Origin: Dactylorhiza incarnata
Taxonomy: Eukaryota; Streptophyta; Magnoliopsida; Asparagales; Orchidaceae
Reading direction: 5' to 3'
Assembly (NCBI GenBank): GCA_033032865.1
Contig: JAWHQI010000004.1
Coordinates: 19,636,001 to 19,700,000, forward strand
Length of the DNA stretch: 64,000 bases
Under the pieces are notes generated by a model. That model searched no databases, was not told where the DNA came from, and saw only the letters and a program-made list of their open reading frames with translations. Each line of letters begins with the position of its first letter. The stretch's first letter is position 1. A program made the position numbers and the translations under genes. This document shows positions 43,077 through 55,768 of this stretch, piece by piece.

Positions 43077-46065
43077 AATCACATTCTTGAATTCATGCTA
43101 GTTATCTCATATTACCATAATGAATTAATTATGAAGTAAAATAAAATAAAATTGAACGATAAAATAACTACGATAATCTATCTTATAGCTCATGCAAGAT
43201 CTCGTTTGTTACGACTTGAGATAGGTGTCCTAGATCTTTCATGTTAAAACATGCTTACAAATGCAATTTTCTTCATTTTTAACCATAAAAAACATTTCCA
43301 AAAATTCTGCAAATACAGCATGAAACTACTAATGGGACACCTAATCAAGATCAAGCATCAAAATTTTCAAAACCCTAAAAAACCACTTACTGTTTCCCGC
43401 GCTAGCGCTAGCGCCGGCGCTAGCGTCGAGGTCCATTTTTCTGTAATTTTAAAATTTTGAAAAATCCCTAAAAATATATTAATCTATGGGTACTATTCAT
43501 TTCTGCATTTTTGCTTTTATTATATTTTTGAAAAATCAAATACAAAAATAGAAAATTCAAATTACAAAAAATATGTTTTGCTTTCTGTTTTTTTGTCATT
43601 TGCTTAAAGCCTATTTTTTCTTAAAAATCAAATACAAAAATATAACACAAAAAATTTATCAAAAATTGTTATTTTTGAACTTAACTTTTTACTTGTATCT
43701 TGCGAAAGGGTGATTTGGGCTATCATGCCATCATATCACTTAGTATCGGGCGAACCTCTCACAAGGTAGTTCTCGGGAAGTCCAAGATCAATTTTATAAG
43801 TTCAAACTTTAAATAAAGATTATTTTTCAAAAATATCAAAAAATACTGTATGGACTTTATTGTAAGAATCAAGCATGATTTAATATATTATTTAGTACTT
43901 CTATAATATTGCGATTTATCATCTCAAACTACTTTGAACATTGTTTTCTTCATGCTTAGATCTATCTATTAATATGTGCATCATTTATATGTTAAAGGTT
44001 GTGTAGGATCAAGCTTAGCATGCCTCTAAGTATGAGAAATGTTTTATGTTTGATAATGATAGATATTCACTCACTTTTTGGCATTGTCTACATATTTATT
44101 TAATCTAAAGAATGCTTGTGTATGTTTATGTATTAGTACAATGAACTAAAATTGCACAAGTATCTTACCTACACTCCTTTATTTGCACTTGTAAAAGATA
44201 AGAAAAGTGGTTATATTTTTTCATAAATTATATTGGTTTGCAAAACAAGTGTATTCGGAGAACTTTGTACAAAATAAAAATCATAAAATAAATAACAAAG
44301 ATAACTCCACCAAGCACTACTTGAACCTCCTGATAAGTCTTAATAAGCGTTGTGAGGTTGAGCACCTTGGAAAGAATAGTAAAGTGTGTTGTGCAAACTA
44401 TATCTTTCTTTCAAAATAAGAAAAACCACTTACTCTTAAGTACACCGGATCACTAGTCTCAAACAGTAAAAATAAAATCTGTGATCCCCCAAGCACTACT
44501 TTGCACCCTGATTAGTCTTAATGAGCATTGTGTGTGCAAAGCACCTTGGTAGTTGTACATTTTTTTGTGCATTAAAGTGTGTGGAAGTAAAATTATTTGT
44601 GTTTTGTTGTGCTTCTACTTTACATATCTCTTGTATTTTTGATTAAAACACTCATATACTCTACTCAAAAATACACTTATGTGCACATCATTATCTTCCA
44701 TAAAATTTCTTCTCATGAGTATTGGATCCTAACGCTAATTCTTTGCTACTCTTTATTTATGAAATGCACTAGATAACCTAGCATGCTTTCTACAATGTTT
44801 GGTATGATTTGAAACTGTGAATTGAAATAACATTGTAGTAATCTCTTTATGATAATATTATTTCATGCTTGGTTACTTTTTGTCAACCATAAAAGATTTT
44901 CATTGAAACATGATTTACATAAACATCTTCTATTTGAAATTAACTCATATATCTTTTTATGGATTATCCTTGATTAAAATAAGATGTTTCATGTATTTCT
45001 ACAAGTCTTCCGCATCATCACCATATAATTTTTACCTTGTTCTTTCATGTTTATATCAAGTCTAAAATCTCAATTTTTCTAAAAACAAATGGTAGACTTG
45101 CTTGATAGAATTTATATTGGTTGTTCCAACACGCATATCATTTCTTATGCTAAAAACTCTGATTTATTTCTCTGAAAACTTTCATGCTAAACACTCCTCC
45201 AACAAGTAAAATATTACTTATAAAAACATCCTCTTATTATTGAATTTCAAATCAAATTTTTCCTCTTACTTCTAATTGCTAAAAGGATGTTGTTTCTTTA
45301 TTCGAAAATGCTTCAACTCTTATCTTTATAAAGTTCATTTTGAAACTCAAAAACATCTCCTTTTTGAACTTAAACTCTTATTTAGTATTATGATGTTTCT
45401 TTTTTCTTCCGCAATGCTCAAACTCTGATTCATTCATGAATTTCAATATAGCTAAGAGTATTTTATTTTTAAATAAAAATCCATATGCTATGAAACTTCC
45501 CATTAGATTTAAATGCTTAATGTTTCCAATAATTGTTATCCATGACTTCATTTCTCACCATAACGGGGGCGTAGGGTTGTAGACATTAGATAACCTTATC
45601 TAGTCATGTCTTGTCCTTAACCGGGGAGGGTTCCAGTGGGGCCTTGCGAGGCTCTGGGGGGAAAGAGTGCTTGGTTGAGTTTTGTCTAGTGTTTGCATAA
45701 GGGACTAACACCCCAACCTACGACATGTTTGCAGCTCCTCATGCCCATCCGTCACTTAGCACGGGGCTAGGGTGTAGACGTATTGTGTGGGTAGATTGGT
45801 TACTTGGAAATCAATATTTTTTATGCTTAAAACTCTTATATAAAGGGGAAATCATTACTTTTGCTCAAACTAAAAACTCTGATATATTTATACAAAAATT
45901 ATTCTAACAAGTGGCTCTAAAACTCCTTATCATTTCCTTCTCACTCAAAAGCTCGATCATGCTTTATCTTATTATCCAACTTTTCTATGGTGCATCCCTA
46001 CCCACTTTTGCTAATAACAAAGGGGGAAAACTAACATGATATAATGCAAAAGGGGGAGAACTAAC
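43077..46065. other. E4 internal DNA between E7 and E9
   Basis: AT-rich and apparently non-coding. A single cluster GCGCTAGCGCTAGCGCC (about 43399-43430) repeats the palindrome family of the E4 U3. Two related hairpin-forming repeats lie at 44310-44370 and 44489-44550. Polypurine-like AAAGGGGGAAAAC and AAAAGGGGGAGAAC lie near 46018-46062. The region would correspond to the 3' part of the E4 interior, where Sireviruses often have long non-coding stretches. Confidence 0.55.
44310..44550 (+). repeat. Pair of hairpin-forming repeats
   Basis: Two about 60-base copies (44310-44370, 44489-44550) share CCAAGCACTAC at the start, AGTCTTAAT in the loop and CACCTTGG at the end. Arms inside differ between copies but pair in each: AACCTC with GAGGTT in the first, CTTTGCAC with GTGCAAAG in the second. 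Confidence 0.6.
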
Positions 46066-47299
46066 TGTGAAAATTTCTCGGACCTTGTGAGAGCAAGCAG
46101 GAATAACAACTAGAGATACAAGCCAAAGCAACCAGAAACAATCTCAGGCAAATATGTGATCTTTATTGATAGCATAAAACTTCATTACAGGGCAAGACAT
46201 GCTTGACGAGACATGATTTCGTCAGCACAAAACTCCAAGGAGAAATAAAAAAAAACTGAGGAAAACTGGAGACCGCCCAGACTGTGCGACCTCCCCTGCG
46301 ATCTCTGCCAGTTGCAAGACCGCAACTCTCTGCCGACCACAGAACACTACCAGACCGCTGCACAGACCGCTCCCTTCTTTCGACCTCCTGATTCTCCTGA
46401 ACTCCAGCACCACAACTCCAAGCCGCAGACCGCCCGAACACTTTCAGAGGAAGAGGTGATCGCTGCTGCCCACACTATCCGCAGAAGCTGCACAAGAAGA
46501 GTTCAATCAGAGACCGCCCGGTCAGAAATAAATAGACCGCAAGAACAAGAGCGAACTCAGCTTACACTTGGTGTGTCTATGTTTGCTGCAACAGTGGCTC
46601 CTATTTATAGGCGTGAGACCTGATCTGGTCACCACCCTAGAGATAGGATCACCACCCCTCAGACCGCGTGACCTGACCGGTCACACTGCGCGATCAGCAA
46701 CATTACTTCTACTTCATTTTTGGTGAACCCGCCAGCTTCAATGTCGCCATGAGAGACCGCCACTCTCACAGCAGACCGCGACTCCACAAAGAGCTCGCCA
46801 GACCGCCCGAAGCTATTCACCACCTGTGTTCGCACGAGACCGCGAACACAGTCAGTTCGCCATCAGATTGCGAACTCCTATCCGCATGCCGATCTCCTTC
46901 TGAGACCGCGAACAGTAACCAGCTCGCATACCAGTCTCCTCCTGAGACCGCGAACTGAGACCGCGAGACTAAGACCCTTAGTCCGCGAATACCCCCAGAA
47001 AGCCCGGTCAGCTACCAGACCGCATTCCGGAGAGAACCTGGATCAAACTGTGCGGTCACACCAGACCGCCACAGCCTTGAAGAGGACAGCACGCCACGCG
47101 GTCACGCACAGACCGCGCGGCTCCTTCAGCAGACTTTGGACAAGACCAGCGGTCAACCCGGGAGACCGCAGCTAGGCTAAGATCAGCCAGACCGCGGATG
47201 CAGACCGCCACGTCGTGCGGTCACGTCAGACCGCCCGACCTCCTCCCAGACCGCCCAGGTCCAAAAGCCTCCTTCACTTCCACTTCAACAATTTCAACA
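46066..47299 (-). repeat. E9 3' LTR
   Basis: 1234 bp. TATA (CTATAAATAG on minus) at 46601-46610. The whole LTR, and the U3 most densely (46750-47260), is filled with GACCGC/GCGGTC words. Confidence 0.93.
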
Positions 47300-47316
47300 C
47301 TCCCCCTTGAAGTGGG
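47300..47316 (-). promoter_or_regulatory. E9 polypurine tract
   Basis: CCACTTCAAGGGGGAG on minus abuts the 3' LTR; the AAGGGGGAG core primes plus-strand synthesis. Confidence 0.8.
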
Positions 47317-48923
47317 AAGTGGAAACCAGCCCAAGTAACTCCCTTAGCCGTGTGAACGGCCCCTTTGCCAGCGCCTTTGTGAAGATGTCTGCGACATTGT
47401 CCGCACTCCGCACATGCTCGACCGAAAGAGACCCCTCCAGCACCTTCTCCCGTATGAAGTGATGCTCGATCTCGATATGTTTGGTCCTCGCGTGACAAAC
47501 TGGATTGGTTACCAGTTTGAGAGTACTCTCGTTGTCACCGCGAAGCAGAGTCGGCTCCCGAACCTCTTTGTGGACGTCTCCCACCAACCTCCTAAGCCAG
47601 ATGGCTTCCTGAGCTGTCAAGGCCGAAGCCTTGTATTCCGCTTCTGTGGTGGAGACCGATACGGAATCCTGCTTCTTGCTGCACCATGATATAGCCGTAG
47701 GGCCCGCCATGAAGACGAATCCAGATGTCGACTTCCGATTATCCGAATCTCCCCCATAATCAGCATCCATGTATCCATGCACTTCGAAGCCCGCATCCCT
47801 CCTATATAGGAGACCCATGTCAGAGGTCGCCTTGACATACTTCAGAATGTTCTTGGCCGCTAGCAGATGAGGTATCCGTGGCTCCGCCATATACCGACTC
47901 ACTCTGCCTACTGCATATGCAATATCCGGCCTCGTGATCGTCAGATAGATCAAGCTCCCAACCAGAGCTCGGAACACCAACGGATCTTGCATAATCCTCC
48001 CCTCATCCTTCCGAAGCTTCATAGCCTTCTCCAGAGGTGTAGAGATGCACTTCCCTTCTTTCATGCCGAATCGCTCCACGATTCGCTCCGCATATCCAGC
48101 CTGGGAAACCAGCACTCCACTTTCCTTCCTCTGCACCTCAAGTCCAAGGAAATGGTGAAGCTCACCTAAGTCCTTCATCTCGAACCTGATAGCCAGCTCG
48201 GCCCGAAGCTGAGCTACTTCCTCCTTCGAGTTCCCCGTCACGATCATATCGTCGACGTAAAGCAGCACGATGACTTGAATCTCCCCGCTCTTCTTGACGA
48301 ACAAGCTTGAGTCTGAGTCTGAAGCACAAAATCCACAGAATAGGAGATATTCTGCGATCTTTCCGTACCACGCCCTTGGCGCTTGCTTCAACCCATACAG
48401 GGCCTTCTTCAGCTTGCAGACATGCTCCGGAAAATCTTCAGACACAACCTAGTGGCTGGACCATGAAGATGTCCTTGTCAATCTCGCCGTACAAGAAGGC
48501 GTTCTTGACGTCGAGCTGCCAAATCTCCCATCCACTGAACGCCGCCAAGGCAATGATGAACCGAACTGAAGTCATTTTAGCCACCGGACTGAAAGTCTCT
48601 TCGTAGTCTTCACCGTATTGCTGCGAGAACCCTCGAGCTACAAGACGAGCCTTGTACCGCTCGATACTGCCATCAACTTTCTTCTTCAATTTGTAGACCC
48701 ATTTGCATGTTACAGGAGTAGTGCCCTTGGGCTTGGGCACAAGAGACCAGGTCTCATTCTTCTCAAGAGCTGCCATCTCTTCTTGCATTGCAACATCCCA
48801 CTCCTTCATGCCTTGGGCCTTCTCAAAGCTCGATGGCTCCCTCTCATCCAAGGGACCAGCGAAGAAACATGAGACAAAGCTCACTGCGTTTCCTCCTGTA
48901 TAGCGATCAGGGGCAACGATTGC
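47300..48923 (-). pseudogene. E9 reverse transcriptase and RNase H
   Basis: In frame with gag-pol after the stop at 48924. RT entry (EMAALEKNETWSLVPKPKGT), WQLDVKNAFLYGEI, then a one-base shift near 48448. From 48445 the frame gives [16 protein letters not shown], catalytic YVDDMIVTG at 48248-48259, LVGSLIYLTITRPDIAYAVG, and RNase H with GYMDADYGGDSDNRKSTSG, STTEAEYKA and HARTKHIEIEHHFIREKV. It ends around 47300, close to the LTR, so there is no room for an extra gene. Confidence 0.92.
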
Positions 48924-51377
48924 TCACTTCGACCTCCTCAGCTCCTTCCCCTGAACCGCATTATCTCCAGCTGCTTCTTCCCTAGCTCCTCTTCCAGACG
49001 TGCTAGGAGCATTGCTCCCCCTGCTCCCTGAACCAGAAGCCCCCGTCTCGGAACTAGAAGGAGATGGACCACCTGGTGACACAGGTAGCTCCACCTGAAG
49101 ATCTTCCACTGCTTGCTCTGGCACCTCCACCCTGCTCTCTGGTAGATCCACTCCAGAAGACCCCTTATAAGATGTCACCTCATCAAATACAACGTCGCGA
49201 GATACAACAAATCTCCGCGTCTCTGGGTCCATGCACTTCCATCCTTTCTTCCGCTCGTCGTATCCCACGAAGACTAGCTTCCTTGCTTTCGCATCTAGCT
49301 TCGTCCGAAGAGCATCTGGAACATGCACGTAGCAGGTGGAACCAAACACCCTAAGGTGTGCCACGCTTGGCTTCTCCTTGAACATCAACTCATGCGGAGT
49401 CAACATGTTGATGGGACTAAGAGGCATCCGGTTGATGACGTAAGCAGCACAAGACATTCCCTCCGCCCAGAAGGACTTTGGGATACTCTTGGCATGCAGC
49501 CAACACTTGCAGGTCTCTGTCAGATAACGGATCTTCCATTCTGCAACTCCGTTCTGTTGTGGAGTATGCGCACAAGTAAGCTCCCTCCGGATGCCTGCCT
49601 TCCTGCAAAAAGTAGAGAACTCACTGGAGGTGAACTCCCCTCCATTGTCAGTCCTCAGCTTCTTCACCCGCAGTCTTAGCCGACCTTCCACGAGCTCCTT
49701 GAACTCCACAAACTTGGCAAACGCCTCCGCCTTCTCCTTCAGAAAATAAACCCAGACATATCTGGTGTAATCATCGATCAACACCAGCATATACCTGCTG
49801 CCTCCGAGGCTTGGGGTAGCAGTTGGTCCCATCAAGTCACCGTGGATGCACTCCAACGGCACACTACTCCTTGTCTGCGACTTGTCAAACGGTAGTCGAT
49901 GAGACTTGCCGAACTGACATCCTGCGCAAACATGACCTTCTCCGTAGGAAGATAGACTTGGCAGGCCCTTGACCAGGCCTCTCACCGCCATAGCTTTTAG
50001 CTTGTCCATCCCTACATGCCCCAACCTCTCATGCCATATAACGGCACCATCATTCGTCTTCATCTTGTCAACGTAGGAACTTGTTGATAAAAAGAACAAG
50101 TCTTTTGCCCGTCTCCCGACATGAACGACCTCGGCCTTCACGACCTCTACATTACGTAGAAATTTCACTTCTGTTGGGCCGAACAGAACGTGATACCCAA
50201 CGTCAACAGCGTTGGTCACGGAGAAGAGGTTTTTCTTCATTCCGGGCACATGATAGACACTCTTCAAAGTAAGTGGCCCTCTAACACTGCCCAAAGAAAC
50301 AACCCCCACCTTCTCTACTGGATGCACAGTATTATCAGCAGTAATGATTGCATTGTTACCTGTGTAGGGCTGTGCAGAAGAACGTTTGGTCCCGTCTCCG
50401 GTGAGGTGATGACCACACCCCGAGTCCACGATCCAGTCCTCCAAATAGTTGATGGGAGCCGAAGCTCCAATAGAAGCTGAGAAGGCTCCTACCCATCCTC
50501 CATCTATATGTCTGGCCTCAGCTTCCTCCTTCTCCGCAGCATGCCCTGCTTGAGTGACCACTCTGCAATCCTTCTTGAAGTGCCCAACCTTCCCGCATTT
50601 GTAGCATTTGAGACCTTCCTTCTTCTTCTTCTCCTCAGCCTTAGGAGGATAGCCCATCTCCTGCTGTCCAGAAGTTGAAGGCCCATAGCCTCCAGTGGTC
50701 TTCTTCTTCTTATCCCACTTCTTCTTCTTCCCTGAGAAGAGCACTTCGCCATCTACCCCAGTCACTGACAACCCCGCCATCTGTCTTGCCAAGCTTTCTT
50801 GCGAAGAGAGCAAGTTCTCCAGCTCCAACAGAGACGGCTGATTCGCCCATCCCTGCACCGACGTCACAAAGGCCACATATTCCTTCCGCAAGTCGCGGAT
50901 GATGTGCCTCTTCAGCTTCGCCTCAGAAATTGGCTCATCAGGATCCAGTGCTGATATCTTAGCGCAGAGGTTCTTCATCTTCAGAAAGAAAGTGGAAATA
51001 GAAAGATCGCCCTGAGCCGACCTTGCCAGCTCATTCTCCAGGAACTGCAGCCTCGCTACATTCTTCTTGTTAAACAGCCCATCCAGGGCTCTCCAGATCT
51101 CGGCAGCTGATCCACACCCTAAGATGTGATCAAATAGATCAGGTGAAATGGCACGCTTCAAAGTGAACTCGGCCTTGGCATTGGTCTTTCTCCATGCCCT
51201 CACGGCCGGACCATTGTCACCTGCTTCTGTTGCCTTCACCTCTTCTGTCGCATCTCCTCCAACAACCTCCCAGAGGTCCTCCCCTAGAAGATAGCTCTAC
51301 ATACACGACTTCCACTTCTTAAAGTTAGTCGATGTAAGCATCTCAATCCCAAGACCTCTTGCAAATCCACCTTCCAT
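48924..51377 (-). pseudogene. E9 gag, protease and integrase
   Basis: ATG at 51377 (MEGGFARGLGIEML). One stop at 51297-51299, then a frame open to 48924 (771 aa from 51239). Gag core: AEFTLKRAISPDLFDHILGC, LQFLENELARSAQGDLSIST; zinc knuckle CYKCGKVGHFKKDC at about 50560-50605. Protease WIVDSGCGHHLTGDGTK at about 50397-50445. Zinc region IWHERLGHVG and HVCAGCQFGK; integrase core HGDLMGPTA, LIDDYTRYVWVYF, LRTDNGGEFTS and HTPQQNGVAEWKIR. A Ser/Pro-rich linker follows. The integrase catalytic residues are present. Confidence 0.92.
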
Positions 51378-51451
51378 TGTTTTTCCTCTGGTTCCTCCTT
51401 CACAAAGGCGATGGCTACTCTAAGTTATTCACTGCTCTATCCACTCCAACC

Positions 51452-51465
51452 TCCCTCTGATACCA
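51452..51465 (-). promoter_or_regulatory. E9 primer binding site
   Basis: ATGGTATCAGAGGG on minus, directly inside the right LTR; initiator-Met type. Confidence 0.9.
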
Positions 51466-52701
51466 TGTGAAAATTTCTCGGACCTTGTGAGAGCAAGCAG
51501 GAATAACAACTAGAGATACAAGCCAAAGCAACCAGAAACAATCTCAGGCAAATATGTGATCTTTATTGATAGCATAAAACTTCATTACAGGGCAAGACAT
51601 GCTTGACGAGACATGATTTTGTCAGCACAAAACTCCAAGGAGAAATACAAAAAAAAACTGAGGAAAACTGGAGACCGCCCAGACTGTGCGACCTCCCCTG
51701 CGATCTCTGCCAGTTGCAAGACCGCAACTCTCTGCCGACCACAGAACACTACCAGACCGCTGCACAGACCGCTCCCTTCTTTCGACCTCCTGATTCTCCC
51801 GAACTCCAGCACCACAACTCCAAGCCGCAGACCGCCCGAACACTTTCAGAGGAAGAGGTGATCGCTGCTGCCCACACTATCCGCAGAAGCTGCACAAGAA
51901 GAGTTCAATCAGAGACCGCCCGGTCAGAAATAAACAGACCGCAACAACAAGAGCGAACTCAGCTTACACTTGGTATGTCTATGTTTGCTGCAACAGTGGC
52001 TCCTATTTATAGGCGTGAGACCTGATCTGGTCACCACCCTAGAGATAGGATCACCACCCCTCAGACCGCGTGACCTGACCGGTCACACTGCGCGATCAGC
52101 AACATTACTTCTACTTCATTTTTGGTGAACCAGCCAGCTTCAATGTCGCCATGAGAGACCGCCACTCTCACAGTAGACCGCGACTCCACAAAGAGCTCGC
52201 CAGACCGCCCGAAGCTATTCACCACCTGTGTTCGCACGAGACCGCGAACACAGTCAGTTCGCCATCAGATCGCGAACTCCTATCCGCATGCCGATCTCCT
52301 TCTGAGACTGCAAACAGTAACCAGCTCGCATACCAGTCTCCTCCTGAGACCGCGAACTGAGACCGCGAGACTAAGACCCTTAGTCCGCGAATACCCCCAG
52401 AAAGCCCGGTCAGCTACCAGACCGCATTCCGGAGAGAACCTGGATCAAACTGTGCGGTCACACCAGACCGCCACAGCCTTGAAGAGGACAGCACGCCACG
52501 CGGTCACGCACAGACCGCGCGGCTCCTTCAGCAGACTTTGGACAAGACCAGCGGTCAACCCGGGAGACCGCAGCTAGGCTAAGATCAGCCAGACCGCGGA
52601 TGCAGACCGCCAGGTCGTGCGGTCACGTCAGACCGCCCGACCTCCTCCCAGACCGCCCAGGTCCAAAAGCCTCCTTCACTTCCACTTCAACAATTTCAAC
52701 A
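51466..52701 (-). repeat. E9 5' LTR
   Basis: 1236 bp, near-identical to the left LTR. TATA at 52003-52012 (minus). Confidence 0.93.
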
Positions 52702-52949
52702 CTAACATGATATAAATATAATCCGCTATCAAAATAAAAACCCAACATGATTGATTAAGTTGATAGCATACATATTAGGGGAGCATTCACATAGGGGGAG
52801 CATATATTTAGGGGGAGCAATTCTAAATGCTAAAATCAATAATTATCCTAAGTCATCTCTCACACACACATAAGTAGAGTTTCATCATGCTTATTTATTA
52901 ATACTTTGATTTATCATTAATGGATTTGTTATTATCAAAAGGGGGAGTT
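52702..52949 (+). promoter_or_regulatory. E4 3' end with multiple polypurine tracts
   Basis: Tracts TAGGGGAGC (about 52778), TAGGGGGAGC (about 52793 and 52810) and, abutting the LTR, AAAAGGGGGAGTTT (52937-52949). Together with the two tracts left of E9, this makes six near-identical motifs in about 350 bases of original E4 sequence. Confidence 0.75.
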
Positions 52950-54028
52950 TGTTGGAACATGGTCTTCCGCATCTCCTAGGTTTGAGAATAACAAATCCTA
53001 TGTGTATTTGATCATGTGTGTTCAAGTGTGCAGGTTTACTAGGTCCACATGACTCAAGGAGTACACATGATGATTGCCCCCAAAATTGAGGCCAAAATTT
53101 GAACAAGCTCACTATCGCCGGTGGTAGCGATAACGCCCGGCGATAGCGTTGATTAGCGCCATTCTGGAAGAAATTTAAGAAGGATGCTAGCGCCTGGCGG
53201 TAGCGGATAGCGCCGGCAGTAGCGTGACGCACATAAGGCATAGAGCAAGAGGTTGCCGCAGATGGGAGATTCTGCCGCGCAAAACGTTGCCTAATCCAAG
53301 CTAGCGCTGGCGATAGCGCTAGCGCCGGCGCTAGCGCTTGGGCTATATAAAGGACCCCTCACCTCTCGTTTCATACACACATTGAGGAGAGAGAGGCAGT
53401 GCTACAACTCCAGAGGCTATCTTGGCCGAAACTTGAATTCCTAGCGAAGCTCTGCAAACTTCTGAAGGAGGATTACGTCACGCCGGATACAAATGAAGTC
53501 TGCTTCTACAAATGCTGATTCTACAGCGGATCTTCGCCTCCATCTTCAGAAGTTCATCTTAAGGGAAGTTTTATTATTTTATCTATCTTTCTTTGTAAAC
53601 GGTGGTGAAATCGCCTCGTGTTTGCGACTAGGTCTGGGGTAGGACTTAGGGCTGAAATTTGCCTCGTGTTGGCGACTAGATCTAGGCTAGGTCTAGGGGG
53701 TTCTCGAGGCCTTTCTGGGAATAGATTGGCTAGAGCGGCTTGAGGCTGTATCTGGGGAGAGATCGGCTAAAGCCAACTGGTTCGTGGGGATACGAGTCGG
53801 TATAGAAAACAAAAAAGGATTTTTATTAGTCGCCTCCGATTTCCAGCGTCATAGAAATCAAGTTTTGTAAAACATTATTTGATATTAATAAAGCATGTCT
53901 CTTCATTATTGTTTTACTTGATTTCTCATTGTATTAATCTTGCAATATTTCAAAGTTATCTAAATATAATCTTAAGTTTTTGAAAACCCTTATTCACCCC
54001 CCCTCTAAGGGCGCCGACCAATCCAACA
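52950..54028 (+). repeat. E4 3' LTR
   Basis: 1079 bp, collinear with 19038-20113, with scattered differences, some of them inside the GCTAGCGC palindromes of U3 (53280-53335). Ends ATCCAACA before GTACA. Confidence 0.92.
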
Positions 54029-54802
54029 GTACATCCTTAAAACTTAGAAAAATAAAGTTCCTACAGAGATTAATGAAACTAGTATTACAGCAGAAGACTA
54101 ATTAGATAAACCTTCAGCTTGAATCTTATGTTGTAGTGCACAACAGATGCTGTCTTGAAGCAGGACTGAATAACATCAGCTCCAGTCCTTGCTTCACCGG
54201 ATCTACTTCTTCAGTAAAAGGAGGAAGATCAACTTGTTCTTCTGAAGATAATCAGCAAGAACTAGCTATCCTTTTTGGATTGATCTTCTTGCAGTTTGAG
54301 AGAGAGTATGCTTCACAGGAAGAAGATTAAGATCTTTAACATAGGTTCAACAATGCTCTTGCCATCAATTAGTAACCTTCCATTTGCCCTAGCTATCTCT
54401 TTTATACCTCCAACAATCTTCAATGGCTCTAACGAGTGCCTTGTCACAGCATGGACAATAATAGAAAAGCATATCTTGCTTTCCTGTACCTCATGCTAAA
54501 GTAGATCCTGTCAGAGTAAAGTTCATATTTGAGTTTGTCTCTGCGGATGGGCTGAGACTGGCTTTAGTCTCAGCTGTTGAAAAAATCTACATCTCAGCAG
54601 ATCCGCTGAGATGGGTAGTATTCTCAGCGGTTTACTCTATCTATGACAGACATCTTCTCAGCGGCTATACAACTGAGTCTCAGTTGTTCAGCTGAGACCA
54701 TTCAGTTATCTCTACTGATCTTCATAGTGTTATAATCAACAATATTCCCAGGTTTGGAATGACTTAAGCCTGTATTTAACATGAAATAAAATGGCTTATC
54801 AA
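54029..54802 (-). repeat. E5 copia LTR, right (5') portion
   Basis: Continuation of 18568-19037. TATA (GTATAAAAGAG on minus) at about 54400-54410. U3 to its right (54535-54710) has CTCAGC/GCTGAG palindromes. The right edge is near 54802, where ATACA (54803-54807) repeats the left flank 18563-18567. The junction has one extra base after CA, so the edge is not perfect. No internal region is present: a solo LTR. Confidence 0.65.
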
Positions 54803-55768
54803 ATACATTATGCACTTAGCATTGAATTTAATACATCTTCGAATCCAAGGAACATTGAAGGGCATTATTCCCAATAATACAAAGGTACCAAAATACTTTA
54901 TCTCCATTGGTCTGACATCCTCTTTGTCTTCAATATCTAATTGAAGAAATTTGTAAGCCATAAAATTCCTTCCCTCCCTAAGCATTTCTATACTTCAATG
55001 GGTATATCGTCTGGTCCAACCGTCTTTCTATTTTACATCTTCTTTAGAGCGTCATCTATCTCTGATGCTTGAATTTTATGATAAAAAGTTATGTTTTTAT
55101 ACTCCTCCAATTTACTTAAATCTTCCAAGTTCAGTTCATTGTATAGTTGATAAAAGTATCCTTTCCATCTTTCCTTAATAGCCACATCATCCATCAAAAT
55201 CATATTTGTTTCATCTTTTATGCATTTAACTTGGCTTAAATCTCTTGTCTTCCTCTCTCTAGTTCGAGCAATTTTATATATATCACGCTCTCCATCATTG
55301 GTATCTAGTCATTTGTAAAAAATTTCATAAGCTTGACTTCTTGCTTTACTTACTGCATTTTAGCTTCTTTCTTGGTGACTTTATACTTTATCAAGTTTTC
55401 ATCATTCCTACAAACATATAATATTTTGTAGCTAACCCTCTTTTTCCTCACTTTGTCTTGAACTTCTCTTTTCCACCACCAAGATTTTTTATGTGGGGTG
55501 CACAACCTTTTGACTCTCTAATTATGTTCTTGCCAATAATCCTTAAATGATAAGACATAACTTCTCATGTGACACTGGGATTAACATAAGAATCATCAAC
55601 TAGTTGTTCTATAACAGCTGCCTTGAAAGCAACCTATTTTTCCTTCTTCCAGTTCCTCCACCGAATTTTTAGCAACACTTTTGTCTTTCTCTTAAAGTTA
55701 CTATATTTAATTTGAACAACCAACATAACTAGCCTATGTTGCGTTGCCAAAATTTCTCCTGGTATGAC
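54803..55768 (-). pseudogene. RTE-type LINE, region between endonuclease and RT
   Basis: Minus-strand, broken frames. Read right to left: a basic stretch near 55650-55440 (VQDKVRKKRVS-like), helical linker text near 55200-55110, EIDDALKKM near 55060, PDDIPIEV near 55000, then 54985-54803. The frame at its left end continues in phase into KSKGDIQNC of 18567-18480 when E5 and its cargo are removed. At its right end it is cut by E6. Confidence 0.7.

Larger units (their letters stand above)
46066..52701 (-). mobile_element. E9, young copia element
   Basis: 6636 bp, TGTGAAAATTTC...TTTCAACA, flanked by CTAAC (46061-46065 and 52702-52706), inserted in E4. LTRs 46066-47299 and 51466-52701 differ at only a few positions. 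PBS of initiator-Met type, gag-pol in one long frame, and polypurine tract present. There is no extra gene. Gag and pol differ clearly from those of the Sirevirus elements here; the copia lineage was not resolved. Lesions: a stop near the gag start (51297-51299), a stop at 48924-48926 and a one-base shift near 48448. Confidence 0.93.
19038..54028 (+). mobile_element. E4, copia element hosting the main nest
   Basis: LTRs of 1076 and 1079 bp flank 33 kb of internal DNA, and GTACA lies at 19033-19037 and 54029-54033. The element itself is only about 7.6 kb; the rest is E7 and E9 inserted in it. The internal sequence carries a gag-derived gene at 20162-21603 and no recognisable pol, so E4 is non-autonomous. 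Six AGGGGGAG-type tracts near the 3' end fit a Sirevirus origin. Family members: E2 by LTR and gag. Confidence 0.9.

Noticed and set aside
47414..51000. Plus-strand frames opposite E9 and E8 pol
   Set aside because: Antisense shadows of well-supported minus-strand pol and gag frames.
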